34,773 nucleotides of DNA from an uncultured Lachnospiraceae bacterium (GTDB taxonomy: Bacteria; Bacillota; Clostridia; Lachnospirales; Lachnospiraceae), in contig CADBNF010000013.1 in NCBI GenBank assembly GCA_902796005.1, positions 1 to 34,773 on the forward strand, written 5' to 3'. Shown one piece after another: positions 16,375 through 24,916 of the stretch. Below the pieces are notes generated by a model that had not been told where the DNA came from, did no database searches, and was given only the letters and a program-made list of their open reading frames with translations. Within the stretch, counting starts at the first letter, position 1. Every line of letters begins with the position of its first letter. The position numbers and the translations under genes were made by a program.

Positions 16375-17577
16375 TCAGAAGCGGGCCCTTAAGAAGCGGG
16401 CATTTTCCAGCTCGGCAAAGGCCCTGTCAAAGGCCTGCTCCTGCATTTCTCCCGTCAGGAAGGCCAGTCTGCCTTCGGTCCCGGCGTCAAAAAACTCCGT
16501 TGCACCGAATACGGCTTCCGCTTTGGACTTTTCCGTCTCCGGGATACTCACCAGGAAGCGAAAAACGAGGCTGTCCTTTTCCGCCATGGCCGGCTCCTCC
16601 TCCGCCCAGAAGGAAGGAATGGTTTTTCCGATGTTCTTCGCGCAGTCCAGGACATCTCCCACCACCGCGCTGGCCGTGGCCAGCTTTCCGGCGCCGCGGC
16701 CCACGAAGACCGCTTCGCCCAGCACATTGCCGGTTACGGATACGGCATTGAAGACGTCATTGATGCCGTAGAAGAAGGAATTTTCGGGCACGGCAAAGGG
16801 CGCCACCACGGCCTCCACCTGCTCTTCGGCGATCACCGCGTCCGCCAGCAGGCGGATCCGGCAGCCGGCAGCGGCAGCCAGGCGGAAATCCTCCTGGGTT
16901 ATCCCGCTGATGCCCTCGGTGGGGATACGGGTGTATTCCACCCGCTTTCCGCAGGCCAGGGAAGTAAGAATGGCCAGCTTTCTGCAGGCATCGTGGCCCT
17001 CCACGTCCGCTGTGGGGTCCTTTTCCGCGTAGCCCAGGGCCTGGGCGTCCGCCAGCACCTCCGGATAGTTCAGGTGTTCTTTCTCCATCCGGGTCAGGAT
17101 ATAGTTGGTCGTACCGTTTAAGATACCGGCAATCTCCGTGATTTTTTCGCCGGCCAGGGAGGTGTTCAGTGCCCGGATAACCGGGATGCCGCCGCCGCAG
17201 CTGGCTTCAAAGAGGTAGCTGCAGCCGTTCTCCCTTGCGGCAGCCATGAGCTCGCAGCCCTTTTCCGCCACCAGGGCCTTGTTGGAGGTGCAGACACTCT
17301 TGCCTTTTTTCAGCGCAGCCAGGGAAAATTCATAGGCCGGGTGCACGCCGCCCATGGTTTCCACCACAATCTGCACGCTGTCGTCCTCTTCGATAACGCT
17401 GAAATCATGTACCAGAAGCTTCTCCGCCGGGTCACCGGGGAACTCCCGCAGGTCCAGCACGTATTTGACGGCGATTTCATCGCCCACCGCTGCCGCGATC
17501 TTCTCTCTGTTCGTGCCCAGCGCTTCCACAACGCCGCTGCCTACGGTACCGTAACCCAGAACTGCTGCATAAATCAT
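16375..17577 (-). CDS. hom: Homoserine dehydrogenase
   Basis: A 400-residue NAD(P)H-dependent enzyme that reduces aspartate semialdehyde to homoserine on the way to threonine and methionine. The N-terminal Rossmann motif is 'LGYGTVGSGVVEAL'. The catalytic domain has 'SNKALVAEKG', 'FEASCGGGIPVIRAL', 'GILNGTTNYILTRM', 'DPTADVEGHDACRKLAIL' and 'GRGAGKLATASAVVGD', all characteristic. The C-terminal 70 residues ('VFRFLVSIPE...') look like a shortened ACT regulatory domain, consistent with threonine feedback in this family. The start ATG at 17577 has an AGGAAA site. It lies 74 bases after the FtsX permease stop; no clear terminator is visible between them. Confidence 0.95.
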   Translation of the reverse strand: MIYAAVLGYGTVGSGVVEALGTNREKIAAAVGDEIAVKYVLDLREFPGDPAEKLLVHDFSVIEEDDSVQIVVETMGGVHPAYEFSLAALKKGKSVCTSNKALVAEKGCELMAAARENGCSYLFEASCGGGIPVIRALNTSLAGEKITEIAGILNGTTNYILTRMEKEHLNYPEVLADAQALGYAEKDPTADVEGHDACRKLAILTSLACGKRVEYTRIPTEGISGITQEDFRLAAAAGCRIRLLADAVIAEEQVEAVVAPFAVPENSFFYGINDVFNAVSVTGNVLGEAVFVGRGAGKLATASAVVGDVLDCAKNIGKTIPSFWAEEEPAMAEKDSLVFRFLVSIPETEKSKAEAVFGATEFFDAGTEGRLAFLTGEMQEQAFDRAFAELENARFLRARF

Positions 17578-17651
17578 TTTCGTTTCCTCAATTTCTTCTG
17601 TAAATCTCTAAAATATCTGTTCCTGACGGCTGTAAAAACCGGTTTCTTTTC

Positions 17652-20600
17652 TTATTCCACGGATTTCAGGGATTCTATCATGTCAATTTTCTTAAAGCTG
17701 CGGAACATGATGAGGTTCACCGCCAGGGAGAATACCCCTGTCAGCGCCGCGCAGATAAGATAGCTCCTCGGGCCGATGATTCTTCCGAACATCATCAGGT
17801 CCACTTCCACCGTCAGTATAACATATCTGTGGAGCAATGTCCCCAGGAATACGCCCAAAATAATGCCCAGGATTGTTAAAATAATGTTTTCCCGGTAGAC
17901 GTACATGGCCACTTCCGTATCATAAAAGCCCAGCACCTTGAGGGTGGCCAGCTCCCGCCTTCGCTCCGTCATGTTGATGCTGTTCAGGTTGTAGATAACC
18001 ACGAAGGCCAGCAGCGCGGCGGAAATAATCAGCACGTACATGACATAGTGCAGCGCGCCGAGCATATCGTCTATCTGCTGCTCCAGGTCTGTGATAAAAT
18101 ACACGCTGCTGCAGGCATCGATGTCCAGAAGCTCACGGCCCAGTTGTTTTTCCTCCGCCTCGCTCTTCGGCTGGTAATTCATGTAGATCGTATCGTATTC
18201 CGGCGCTTTCCCGAAAAGCGCTTCGTAGGTTTCCGGGGTGAAGAAGCAGTAGTGGAGCACATAGTTTTCCACGATTTCCTTCACCTCCACCTCCACCTGG
18301 GGAGATTTGTCCGACTCCTGGATGAAGATGGTGTCGCCCACGCCGACACCCAGCATGTCCGCCGTCTTTTCACTTAAGGCGCAGCCGGTCTCCGGAAAAT
18401 CGATGCCCTCCTGGGAGACACGGTCCCTTAAGACCACGTACTCGGGCACCAGGGATACGTCCTCGGGCACAAACAGGTAGGCATCCCGGTTCGTTCCGTC
18501 CTTTTTCAGGGTGACCGGCAGGGTGCAGGCCTCCAGGACGCTGTCGATATCGTCCCGGGCGGCAATGACCTCCTTCAGGTTCTCCTTCTCCGCCTCGTCG
18601 GCGGTCTTGTTGATGGCCGCGTAGGCTTCGTAGGTGAAAATCTCCACGTACTGGTTCTTCGCCACCTCGGTGATGGAGTCCTCCAGGCCGTAGCCCACCA
18701 GGATGAGGCCCATGCAGCCGCCCACACCGAAAATGGTCATGAAAAATCTCTTTTTATACCGGAGAAGGTTCCGTATCGTGGCTTTCCGGGAGAATTTCAG
18801 CCGGTTCCACACGCCGGTGATGTGCTCCAGGAATACCCTGCGGCCGCCCTTGGGCGCCTCAGGCCGCATCAGCTCCGCCGGTTTGTCCTTCAGCTTGCGC
18901 CAGCAGGCGCCCAAGGAGGCCAGGCCGGTGCAGGCCGTGGAAATCACCACCGCCAGGATACCCTGGCCGTAGTTCATGGGCTCATAGATCTCCGGCAGAC
19001 CCACATAAAGCATGCGGTAGGCATCCTGCACCACATAGGGAATCAGCTTTTCCCCGATGACCACGCCGATGATGCCGCCGGTCACCGTGGCCAGCAGGGC
19101 ATAGCAGATGTATTTTGCGGCAATGGCGCCGCCGGAAAAGCCCAGGGCCTTTAAGGTACCGATCTGCTGCCGCTGCTCCTCCACCATCCGGGTCATGGAG
19201 GCCAGGCTCACCAGGGCCGCCACCAGGAAGAACATGACGGGGAACACGTCCCCGAGCTTGCTGATCCGTTCGGCATCCTGGCCGAAGGAAGCGCAGGAGG
19301 AAATCAGTCCCCGGTCCAGAATATACCATTCCGGCACCTCAAGCTCGGCAAGCTCGGCTTCGGCGTCTGCGATTTTCTTCTCCGCATCCGCGATTTCCGC
19401 CTCGGCCTTCTCGCTTTCACTGTCAAATTCCGCCCGGGCGTCCTCGTATTCGTCTTTTTTCTCCGCAAGCTCGGCCTTGCCTTCCTCAAGCTCCGCCCGG
19501 CCCTCTTCCAGCTGGGCCTTGCCCTCCTCAAGCTGGGCTTTGCCGTTTTCCAGCTCCGCCCGGCCGGCATCAAGCTCCGCCCGGCCGCTGTCCACCTGGG
19601 CCTGACCTGCCGCCACCTGGGCTTTACCCTCGGCCAGGGCGGCCTCGCCCTCGACAATACCGTTTTTCAGCAGGGTGATATTTTCCGCGAGGAAGGCCAG
19701 ATCCGCCGAATACTGCTCGTAAAGGGCTTCATTTTCCGCAAGCTCCGCCTCGCCCTTGGGGATTTCCTCCTCCATCCGGGCCAGGCCTTCCTCCATTTCG
19801 GTCACGGTACTTTCCAGCTCCGGGAGCCGGGTTTCCAGCTCCGCCTTTATCCGCAGGAACAGTTCGTTCTCCGGATCGGTTTCCAGCTGGCTGTTGATAT
19901 AGTCAAGCCCCAGACGGGCAATTTCCAGTGCTTCCTGCGCAGCCGGCAGAAGAAGCTCTATCTGCGCCTTCTTTGCTTTGGCCTCTTCCAGCTGCGCGGC
20001 GCCTTCATCCAGCTGCTGCCGCATGGTGGCCAGGCCCTCCGAGCCTTCCGCATACTGCCGTTCCAGATCCGCCAGCAGGGCCTTGTTCTCCGCCAGGGAG
20101 GCTTCCCCGGCCGCAACCTCCGCTGCGCCGGCCCGTACCTGGGCCTCGCCGGCAGCCAGCTCGGCTTCACCGGCGGCCAGATCCGCTTCGCCGGCGGCGA
20201 TTTTCGCCTCGTTTTCGGCAATCTCGGCTTCGCCCTCTTCCAGCTCCTTTTCTCCCTCCGCCAGTTCCTTTTCCGCATCGGAGATCAGCTCTGCCGCCTC
20301 GGCAAGCTGCTGCCTGGCGTCCTCAAGCTGGGCTCTGGCATCCTCGATCTGCCGTCTGGCATCCTCGATTTCCAGGCGGCCGTCCCCCTGGATACGGTCA
20401 TAGCGGCGGATAACCGCAAAATCGGCCAGGGTCTCGATATCATGCTCCGCGCCGTCCACTACTTTGTCGTAGTCTTTGGAATAGGCGACGTATTCTTCCG
20501 CGCCGGCGACCTTAATGTAGGCCTCCGTGTAATAATCAAAATTAAAAACCTCCGGCTCAAGGACAATAAAGCCCCTTAAGGTACCGTCGCCGATGCTGCC

Positions 20601-21155
20601 GTTTCCCCGGGTAAGATCCATATAATAAGGAAGGCTTCCCCGACCGGTGACCGTGAACACGCTCCGGGTAAGGCTCGCCGAAAGCTTGTCCTTCGTCCCG
20701 GATTTGAGCAGGATGCGGTCCCCGATCTGAATATTCATCTCGGCGGCCATCATATCGTCCACTACGCATTCCCGTTCATTTTCCGGCAGGCGTCCCTCGG
20801 TCAGGTAGACCTCGTTGATACCCTCCGTCCGGGCAATGGCCAGGATGGCGGTCTCATCCTCCCCGCCGGAGAGCATCACCTCCGCGGTTTTGCCGCCGGC
20901 CGCGCGTTCCACGCTTTCCAGCTTTTCCAGATCCGCCAGGTCTTCCTCTTCAAAGCCCAGGGTGCTTAAAAGCCGCAGATCCATGAGCTTCACCTTCCGG
21001 TAGTACCGGTCCGCGGAATACTTCATGTCCGGTCCCGAGGATCGCAGGCCGGAAAAGAAAGCCGTTCCCAGCATGACGATGAAGAAGATGGACAGGAATC
21101 TGCCTATATTTTTACGGATTTCCCGCAGAAAATCCTTTACCAGTGCATTTTTCAT
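17652..21155 (-). CDS. Giant FtsX-type ABC permease with long extracellular coiled coil
   Basis: A 1167-residue membrane protein with one helix at the N-terminus (about 18-40), an extracellular domain, a very long Ala/Glu-rich coiled coil (about 258-608), an FtsX domain (about 635-760), a second extracellular domain, and a C-terminal FtsX domain (about 1040-1160, including 'RRRELATLKVLGF'). Within the coiled coil, Gly recurs every seven residues ('AELEEGKAELEEG' style) for about ten heptads near 500-570, and again near 299-354. Two FtsX domains in one chain are usual for clostridial members of this class, which are thought to transmit ATP-driven movement to the cell surface rather than move a solute across the membrane. 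Its ATPase is the gene just upstream. The ligand or partner is unknown. Confidence 0.9.
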   Translation of the reverse strand: MKNALVKDFLREIRKNIGRFLSIFFIVMLGTAFFSGLRSSGPDMKYSADRYYRKVKLMDLRLLSTLGFEEEDLADLEKLESVERAAGGKTAEVMLSGGEDETAILAIARTEGINEVYLTEGRLPENERECVVDDMMAAEMNIQIGDRILLKSGTKDKLSASLTRSVFTVTGRGSLPYYMDLTRGNGSIGDGTLRGFIVLEPEVFNFDYYTEAYIKVAGAEEYVAYSKDYDKVVDGAEHDIETLADFAVIRRYDRIQGDGRLEIEDARRQIEDARAQLEDARQQLAEAAELISDAEKELAEGEKELEEGEAEIAENEAKIAAGEADLAAGEAELAAGEAQVRAGAAEVAAGEASLAENKALLADLERQYAEGSEGLATMRQQLDEGAAQLEEAKAKKAQIELLLPAAQEALEIARLGLDYINSQLETDPENELFLRIKAELETRLPELESTVTEMEEGLARMEEEIPKGEAELAENEALYEQYSADLAFLAENITLLKNGIVEGEAALAEGKAQVAAGQAQVDSGRAELDAGRAELENGKAQLEEGKAQLEEGRAELEEGKAELAEKKDEYEDARAEFDSESEKAEAEIADAEKKIADAEAELAELEVPEWYILDRGLISSCASFGQDAERISKLGDVFPVMFFLVAALVSLASMTRMVEEQRQQIGTLKALGFSGGAIAAKYICYALLATVTGGIIGVVIGEKLIPYVVQDAYRMLYVGLPEIYEPMNYGQGILAVVISTACTGLASLGACWRKLKDKPAELMRPEAPKGGRRVFLEHITGVWNRLKFSRKATIRNLLRYKKRFFMTIFGVGGCMGLILVGYGLEDSITEVAKNQYVEIFTYEAYAAINKTADEAEKENLKEVIAARDDIDSVLEACTLPVTLKKDGTNRDAYLFVPEDVSLVPEYVVLRDRVSQEGIDFPETGCALSEKTADMLGVGVGDTIFIQESDKSPQVEVEVKEIVENYVLHYCFFTPETYEALFGKAPEYDTIYMNYQPKSEAEEKQLGRELLDIDACSSVYFITDLEQQIDDMLGALHYVMYVLIISAALLAFVVIYNLNSINMTERRRELATLKVLGFYDTEVAMYVYRENIILTILGIILGVFLGTLLHRYVILTVEVDLMMFGRIIGPRSYLICAALTGVFSLAVNLIMFRSFKKIDMIESLKSVE

Positions 21156-21225
21156 CTTTTCTCTGCCGCCCTGCGGCCCCTTTTCCGGGCCGTTTGAGGC
21201 GTCTCGTTTAAGGGCTTCCGCCCGT

Positions 21226-21930
21226 TTACCATTCTATTTCCTCCACCGGGGTGGGATGTTCGTTGGTTTCCATGGCCGCTACCCGGCCGTTCTTGATGTG
21301 GATGACCCGGTCCGCCATGGGCGTAAGGGCCGTATTGTGGGTGATTACGATAACGGTCATCCCCTTTTCGCGGCAGGTATCCTGCAAAAGCTTCAGGATG
21401 GATTTGCCGGTGATGTAATCCAGGGCGCCGGTGGGTTCGTCGCACAGAAGCAGCTTCGGATTCTTCGCCAGGGCCCTGGCGATGGCCACCCGCTGCTGCT
21501 CGCCGCCGGACAGCTGGGCCGGAAAATTCTGCTTCCGGTCTCCCAGGCCCACCTCCTCCAGCACCTCTGCCGCATCCCTGGGATTTTTGCAGATCTGCAG
21601 CGCCAGCTCCACATTTTCCAGGGCCGTCAGGTTCTGCATCAGGTTATAAAACTGGAAAACAAAGCCGATATCCTCCCTGCGGTATTCCACCAGCCGGCGG
21701 GGACGGAATTTCGCGATGTCCTCCCCGTCCACCAGCACCTTTCCGGATGTGGCGGTGTCCATGCCGCCCAGGATATTCAAAACCGTGGTTTTTCCCGCGC
21801 CGGAGGGACCGACGATGATGGCGAACTCTCCTTCATTTATGGTGAATTCAATCCCGTCGCAGGCCTTGATTTCCACTTCTCCCATCTGATATATCTTGGT
21901 AACATCCCGCAGGGTTACAAATTCCGCCAT
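21226..21930 (-). CDS. MacB/LolD-type ABC transporter ATPase
   Basis: A 234-residue ATPase that drives the FtsX-type permease downstream. Walker A is GPSGAGKTT, the Q-loop '[18 protein letters not shown]', the signature [14 protein letters not shown], Walker [13 protein letters not shown] and the H-loop 'VITHN'. 'PTGALD' and '[12 protein letters not shown]' are typical of the MacB/LolD branch of type VII ABC systems. It begins 1 base after rsmI ends, so it is in the same transcript; the permease begins 70 bases further on. Confidence 0.95.
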   Translation of the reverse strand: MAEFVTLRDVTKIYQMGEVEIKACDGIEFTINEGEFAIIVGPSGAGKTTVLNILGGMDTATSGKVLVDGEDIAKFRPRRLVEYRREDIGFVFQFYNLMQNLTALENVELALQICKNPRDAAEVLEEVGLGDRKQNFPAQLSGGEQQRVAIARALAKNPKLLLCDEPTGALDYITGKSILKLLQDTCREKGMTVIVITHNTALTPMADRVIHIKNGRVAAMETNEHPTPVEEIEW

Positions 21931-21931
21931 C

Positions 21932-22789
21932 TTATTCCTGCCTTTCCTCTTCCAGAAGCCGGGCGTAGATCTCCCGTTTGCTTAAGCCCCGGTCCTTCGC
22001 CGCCTGCTTCATGGCTTCCTTCCTGTCCATGCCGCCGGAAACATAAAAGGCCACATGTTCGGCCACGGACAGTGTTTCCCATTCCTGCTGCGCTTCCTGC
22101 ACAGCTTCCTTCGGATTTCTCCCCTCGACAACCAGTACGCACTCGCCTTTGGGCTCGTTTTCCCGGAAATGCCGCAAAAGCTCTCCCATGGGCAGCCGCA
22201 GCAGGGTTTCGTGCTTCTTCGTCAGCTCCCGGCACAGTGCGGCCCTCCGGTCTTCTCCGAAGGTATCGCTTAAGACCTCCAGCGTCCGGACCAGCCGGTG
22301 GGGCGCCTCATAGAAAATCATGGTGCGCTCCTCCTCCTTAAGGTCCGCCAGAAGCTTTTCCCGGGTCTTTTTATCCGTGCTTAAGAAGCCCTCGAAGGCA
22401 AATCTTCCCGAGGGCAGCCCGGACAGGGCCAGGGCGGATACCGCGGCGGAGGCGCCGGGGCAGACCGTCACCGGAATCCCGGCAGACAGGGCCATGTCGC
22501 ACAGCTCGCTTCCCGGATCGGAGATGGCCGGCATGCCCGCATCGGTAATCAGGGCAATGTTCAGACCTTCCTCAAGCTTCTGCACCAGCTCCCGTCCCTT
22601 GTCCCACTTGTTGTGCTCATGGTAGCTGGTCAGCGGCGTATGAATATCAAAGTGGGTCAGCAGCTTCCTGCTGTTGCGGGTATCCTCCGCGGCAATCAGG
22701 TCCGCCTCCTTAAGAATCCGCAAAACCCTTAAGGTGATGTCCTCCAGATTGCCGATGGGGGTTGCGCAAAGATACAGTGTTCCCGGCAT
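21932..22789 (-). CDS. rsmI: 16S rRNA (cytidine1402-2'-O)-methyltransferase RsmI
   Basis: A 285-residue SAM-dependent enzyme that 2'-O-methylates C1402 in the decoding centre of 16S rRNA. The TP_methylase (tetrapyrrole methylase-like) domain is clear: 'LYLCATPIGNLEDITLRVLRIL', 'AAEDTRNSRKLLTHF', 'SYHEHNK', 'ALITDAGMPAISDPG', 'VCPGASAAVSAL', 'EGFLSTDKKTREKLL' and 'FYEAPHRL'. The chosen start at 22789 (MPGTLYLC) has the RBS GGAGGAGA; a longer in-frame extension with many Arg/Lys residues is rejected. It heads a transcript with the ABC ATPase and FtsX permease. Confidence 0.95.
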   Translation of the reverse strand: MPGTLYLCATPIGNLEDITLRVLRILKEADLIAAEDTRNSRKLLTHFDIHTPLTSYHEHNKWDKGRELVQKLEEGLNIALITDAGMPAISDPGSELCDMALSAGIPVTVCPGASAAVSALALSGLPSGRFAFEGFLSTDKKTREKLLADLKEEERTMIFYEAPHRLVRTLEVLSDTFGEDRRAALCRELTKKHETLLRLPMGELLRHFRENEPKGECVLVVEGRNPKEAVQEAQQEWETLSVAEHVAFYVSGGMDRKEAMKQAAKDRGLSKREIYARLLEEERQE

Positions 22790-22872
22790 TGTTCTCCTCC
22801 GGCGGGTTGATTTTCCTGTTTTCCGGCCCTTTCCGCCAAAATGCGTATAGTCCGGCATTATCAGTAAACTGT

Positions 22873-22901
22873 ATTTTAACAAATCCGAAGGAATTTCACA
22901 A
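22873..22901 (-). promoter_or_regulatory. Putative promoter of rsmI operon
   Basis: The minus strand has TTGTGA (22896-22901), a 17-base spacer, and TAAAAT (22873-22878). Transcription would start about 75 bases before the rsmI start codon. Confidence 0.6.
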
Positions 22902-22967
22902 GGAGAGAAAAGGCCTGAAAAGGTGATATTGTCTTCGATACCCCTGTCCTTTACCGGACAAATCAGG

Positions 22968-22973
22968 TATAAT
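22968..22973 (+). promoter_or_regulatory. Possible -10 element for the aldo/keto reductase gene
   Basis: A perfect TATAAT lies 64 bases before the reductase start codon, in the divergent region with rsmI. No good -35 hexamer stands at the proper distance (TGTCCT is nearest), so an activator or another recognition mode may be needed. Confidence 0.4.
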
Positions 22974-23036
22974 AAACAGGAAACAAGGAAGAAGGCACCT
23001 TATACTGCGAAATGGTATGCAGGAGAAAGGAAAAAC

Positions 23037-24206
23037 ATGTATTACAACGAACTCTGCGGCGTAAAGGTTTCCGCCCTGGGCATGGGAAATATGCGTCTGC
23101 CCGTCTTCAACGACGTGGAAAAGGATATCAACAGGGAAAAGGCCCAGGAAATCATTGATTACGCCTACAGCCACGGCATCAATTATTACGATACCGCCTA
23201 CCGGTACCACGGCGGCAATTCCGAATTCTTTATCGGAGAGGCCTTAAGCAAATACCCCAGAGACAGCTGGTACCTGGCCTCCAAGTTCCCGGGGCATATG
23301 ATCGTCAAGAAGGAAAACGGCGTCATCGGCTTTACCAGCGGACTGGCCGGCTGGCCGGATTCCACCGTACCGAAGGTCTTCGAGGAGCAGCTGGCCAAAT
23401 GCAGGGTGGACTATTTCGATTTCTACCTCCTGCACAACGTGAACGAGAAGTCCGTGGCCATGTACTATGACGAAGAGCTGGGCATCGTAAACCATCTGCT
23501 TGAAGAAAAGAAAGCCGGCCGGATCCGTCATCTGGGCTTTTCCACCCACGGTACCGCCGAAACCATCGACAAATTCCTCACCCGCTTCGAGGGTGTCTTC
23601 GAATTCGTGCAGATTCAGCTCAATTACCTGGACTGGAAACTGCAGGACGCCAAAAGCAAGGTGGAGGTCATTGCAAAACACGGGCTGAAGATCGTCGTCA
23701 TGGAGGGCATCCGGGGCGGACGCCTGGCCAGCCTTCCCGAAGCGGAGGCCGCGAAGCTTGCCGCGCGCCGTCCGGGAGATTCCGCCGCGCGCTGGGCTTT
23801 ACGCTGGCTCCAGTCCCTGCCGGAGGTGGCCGTGGTATTAAGCGGCATGACCACCCTGGACCAGATAATCGACAACGTGGAAACCTTTGCCGAACCCAAC
23901 CCGGTGAACGAGGAGGAGAAAAAGCTTCTCTTCGAGGTGGCGGACGCCATGCTCTCCTGGGTTCCCTGCACCGCCTGCCGGTACTGCACCGAGGGCTGCC
24001 CGATGCAGCTGGAAATCCCGAAGATCATCGCCGCCTACAACGGGGTGAAAAACGGCGATATGATGGCTTCCTACAGCCTTGCGGACTGTGATCCTTCGAT
24101 GGATCCCACCCGCTGCGTGGGCTGCGGCGCCTGCACGGGCATCTGCCCCCAGAACATCCCGATTCCCGACATCATGAAGGAATTCGGGGAAATGCTTAAG
24201 AAATAA
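23037..24206 (+). CDS. Aldo/keto reductase with C-terminal 2x[4Fe-4S] ferredoxin domain
   Basis: A 389-residue oxidoreductase. The aldo/keto reductase barrel has the catalytic tetrad Asp52 and Tyr57 (in 'YYDTAYRYHGGNSE'), Lys83 (in 'ASKFPG') and His133 (in 'FYLLHNVNE'). Residues 310-389 form a ferredoxin-like tail with two Cys clusters, 'CTACRYCTEGCP' and 'CVGCGACTGICPQN', that should hold two [4Fe-4S] centres. This architecture is common in anaerobes, where the tail probably exchanges electrons with ferredoxin; the carbonyl substrate is unknown. The start ATG at 23037 follows an AGGAGAAAGG site. The gene stands alone, followed by a large palindrome. Confidence 0.93.
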   Translation: MYYNELCGVKVSALGMGNMRLPVFNDVEKDINREKAQEIIDYAYSHGINYYDTAYRYHGGNSEFFIGEALSKYPRDSWYLASKFPGHMIVKKENGVIGFTSGLAGWPDSTVPKVFEEQLAKCRVDYFDFYLLHNVNEKSVAMYYDEELGIVNHLLEEKKAGRIRHLGFSTHGTAETIDKFLTRFEGVFEFVQIQLNYLDWKLQDAKSKVEVIAKHGLKIVVMEGIRGGRLASLPEAEAAKLAARRPGDSAARWALRWLQSLPEVAVVLSGMTTLDQIIDNVETFAEPNPVNEEEKKLLFEVADAMLSWVPCTACRYCTEGCPMQLEIPKIIAAYNGVKNGDMMASYSLADCDPSMDPTRCVGCGACTGICPQNIPIPDIMKEFGEMLKK

Positions 24207-24227
24207 GAGGCCAGACCCGCACAAAAA

Positions 24228-24294
24228 GATGACAGGGGGACGGTTCTTTTGTCACAATGCTGCATTGTGACAAAAGAACCGTCCCCCTGTCATC
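24228..24294. repeat. Perfect long palindrome, REP/REPIN-like element
   Basis: Two identical 32-base arms in inverted orientation (24228-24259 and 24263-24294) are separated only by CTG. The arm core GGGGGACGGTTCTTTTGTC resembles a family of REP-like repeats seen in many bacteria near IS200-like (RAYT) transposases; I recognise the core from memory and could not search. It lies between two convergent genes. On the minus strand it is followed at once by TTTTTGTG, so it can also end the desulforedoxin-like transcript. Confidence 0.85.
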
Positions 24295-24337
24295 ATCGTG
24301 GCCGTCCTTTTTGTGTATCTGTGCCGTTTTTTAGGGC

Positions 24338-24667
24338 TCAGTCCAGGATCTCCATCAGTCTGCCGCAGCAGAAGGGAATGGGATCGCCCTTTTTCACGAA
24401 CTGTGTCTTATTGCAGACTACACAGTAAACATCGGTATCGTAAGGTGCGCGGACCACGGGGATCGTCTCCGCCTCTTCCTCGGTCAGACCGGCAATATGG
24501 AACACGGCTACATTCTTCTCCGCGGGTACATAGGTGCCGATGGGTTCCAGCGCCTTGTTGCCGCCGGTGCAGTTGCCCATCTTAATCCAGAGGGCTTCCA
24601 GCTCGGTGGTTTCTGCAGGATTTTCGGGGATAAATTCCGCCATGTCCTTGTTGATGCGAATCTTCAT
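24338..24667 (-). CDS. Small desulforedoxin-like metal-binding protein
   Basis: A 109-residue protein. The C-terminal third, 'YCVVCNKTQFVKKGDPIPFCCGRLMEIL', has the CxxC ... CC arrangement of desulforedoxin and the N-terminal domain of desulfoferrodoxin, which bind one Fe(SCys)4. In those proteins this module sits at the N-terminus; here it follows about 75 residues with no recognised fold ('ELEALWIKMGNCTGGNKALEPIG'). A role in oxygen or redox defence or in electron transfer is plausible but inferred. The ATG at 24667 is preceded by AAAGGA, and the gene has its own promoter. It converges with the aldo/keto reductase gene. Confidence 0.8.
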   Translation of the reverse strand: MKIRINKDMAEFIPENPAETTELEALWIKMGNCTGGNKALEPIGTYVPAEKNVAVFHIAGLTEEEAETIPVVRAPYDTDVYCVVCNKTQFVKKGDPIPFCCGRLMEILD

Positions 24668-24709
24668 GTCTTGTCGTCCTTTCTATATCAGTATTCATTC
24701 CTGTTTTTT

Positions 24710-24738
24710 ATTTTACCACATTTCCATCGTTCCTGCAA
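24710..24738 (-). promoter_or_regulatory. Promoter of the desulforedoxin-like gene
   Basis: The minus strand has TTGCAG (24733-24738), a 17-base spacer and TAAAAT (24710-24715), about 43 bases upstream of the start codon. Confidence 0.65.
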
Positions 24739-24834
24739 GATGGTTTGCAAAAGGTGAGGATTGTTTTTAGTGTTTCTCCGGCAGCCTTCACTCCATTTTA
24801 GCCGCTCCCGGAAATTATTATCCCCCCGGGGGGT

Positions 24835-24863
24835 TTGCGGCCGCTCACTGCGCTTACTATACT
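24835..24863 (+). promoter_or_regulatory. Promoter of the methyltransferase/ABC importer operon
   Basis: TTGCGG (24835-24840), a 17-base spacer and TATACT (24858-24863) stand about 54 bases before the first methyltransferase start. A CCCCCCGGGGGG palindrome (24822-24833) touches the -35, and a GTCCGG-AAAA-CCGGAC hairpin (24869-24884) covers the expected transcription start. Either could be a control site. No riboswitch was recognised here, unlike the other importer. Confidence 0.65.
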
Positions 24864-24916
24864 GTACCATGTCCGGAAAACCGGACAAAAGACGGACAGA
24901 TAAGGACCTATTCTCC

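Noticed and set aside
19340-20300. Repetitive DNA that could look like a tandem-repeat or CRISPR-like array
   Set aside because: Repeats are irregular multiples of 21 bases within one open frame and encode coiled-coil heptads; there are no unique spacers.
24761-24916. 52-residue N-terminal extension of the first methyltransferase
   Set aside because: It would cover the predicted promoter and leader, lacks an RBS, and does not match the start of the paralogous methyltransferase.
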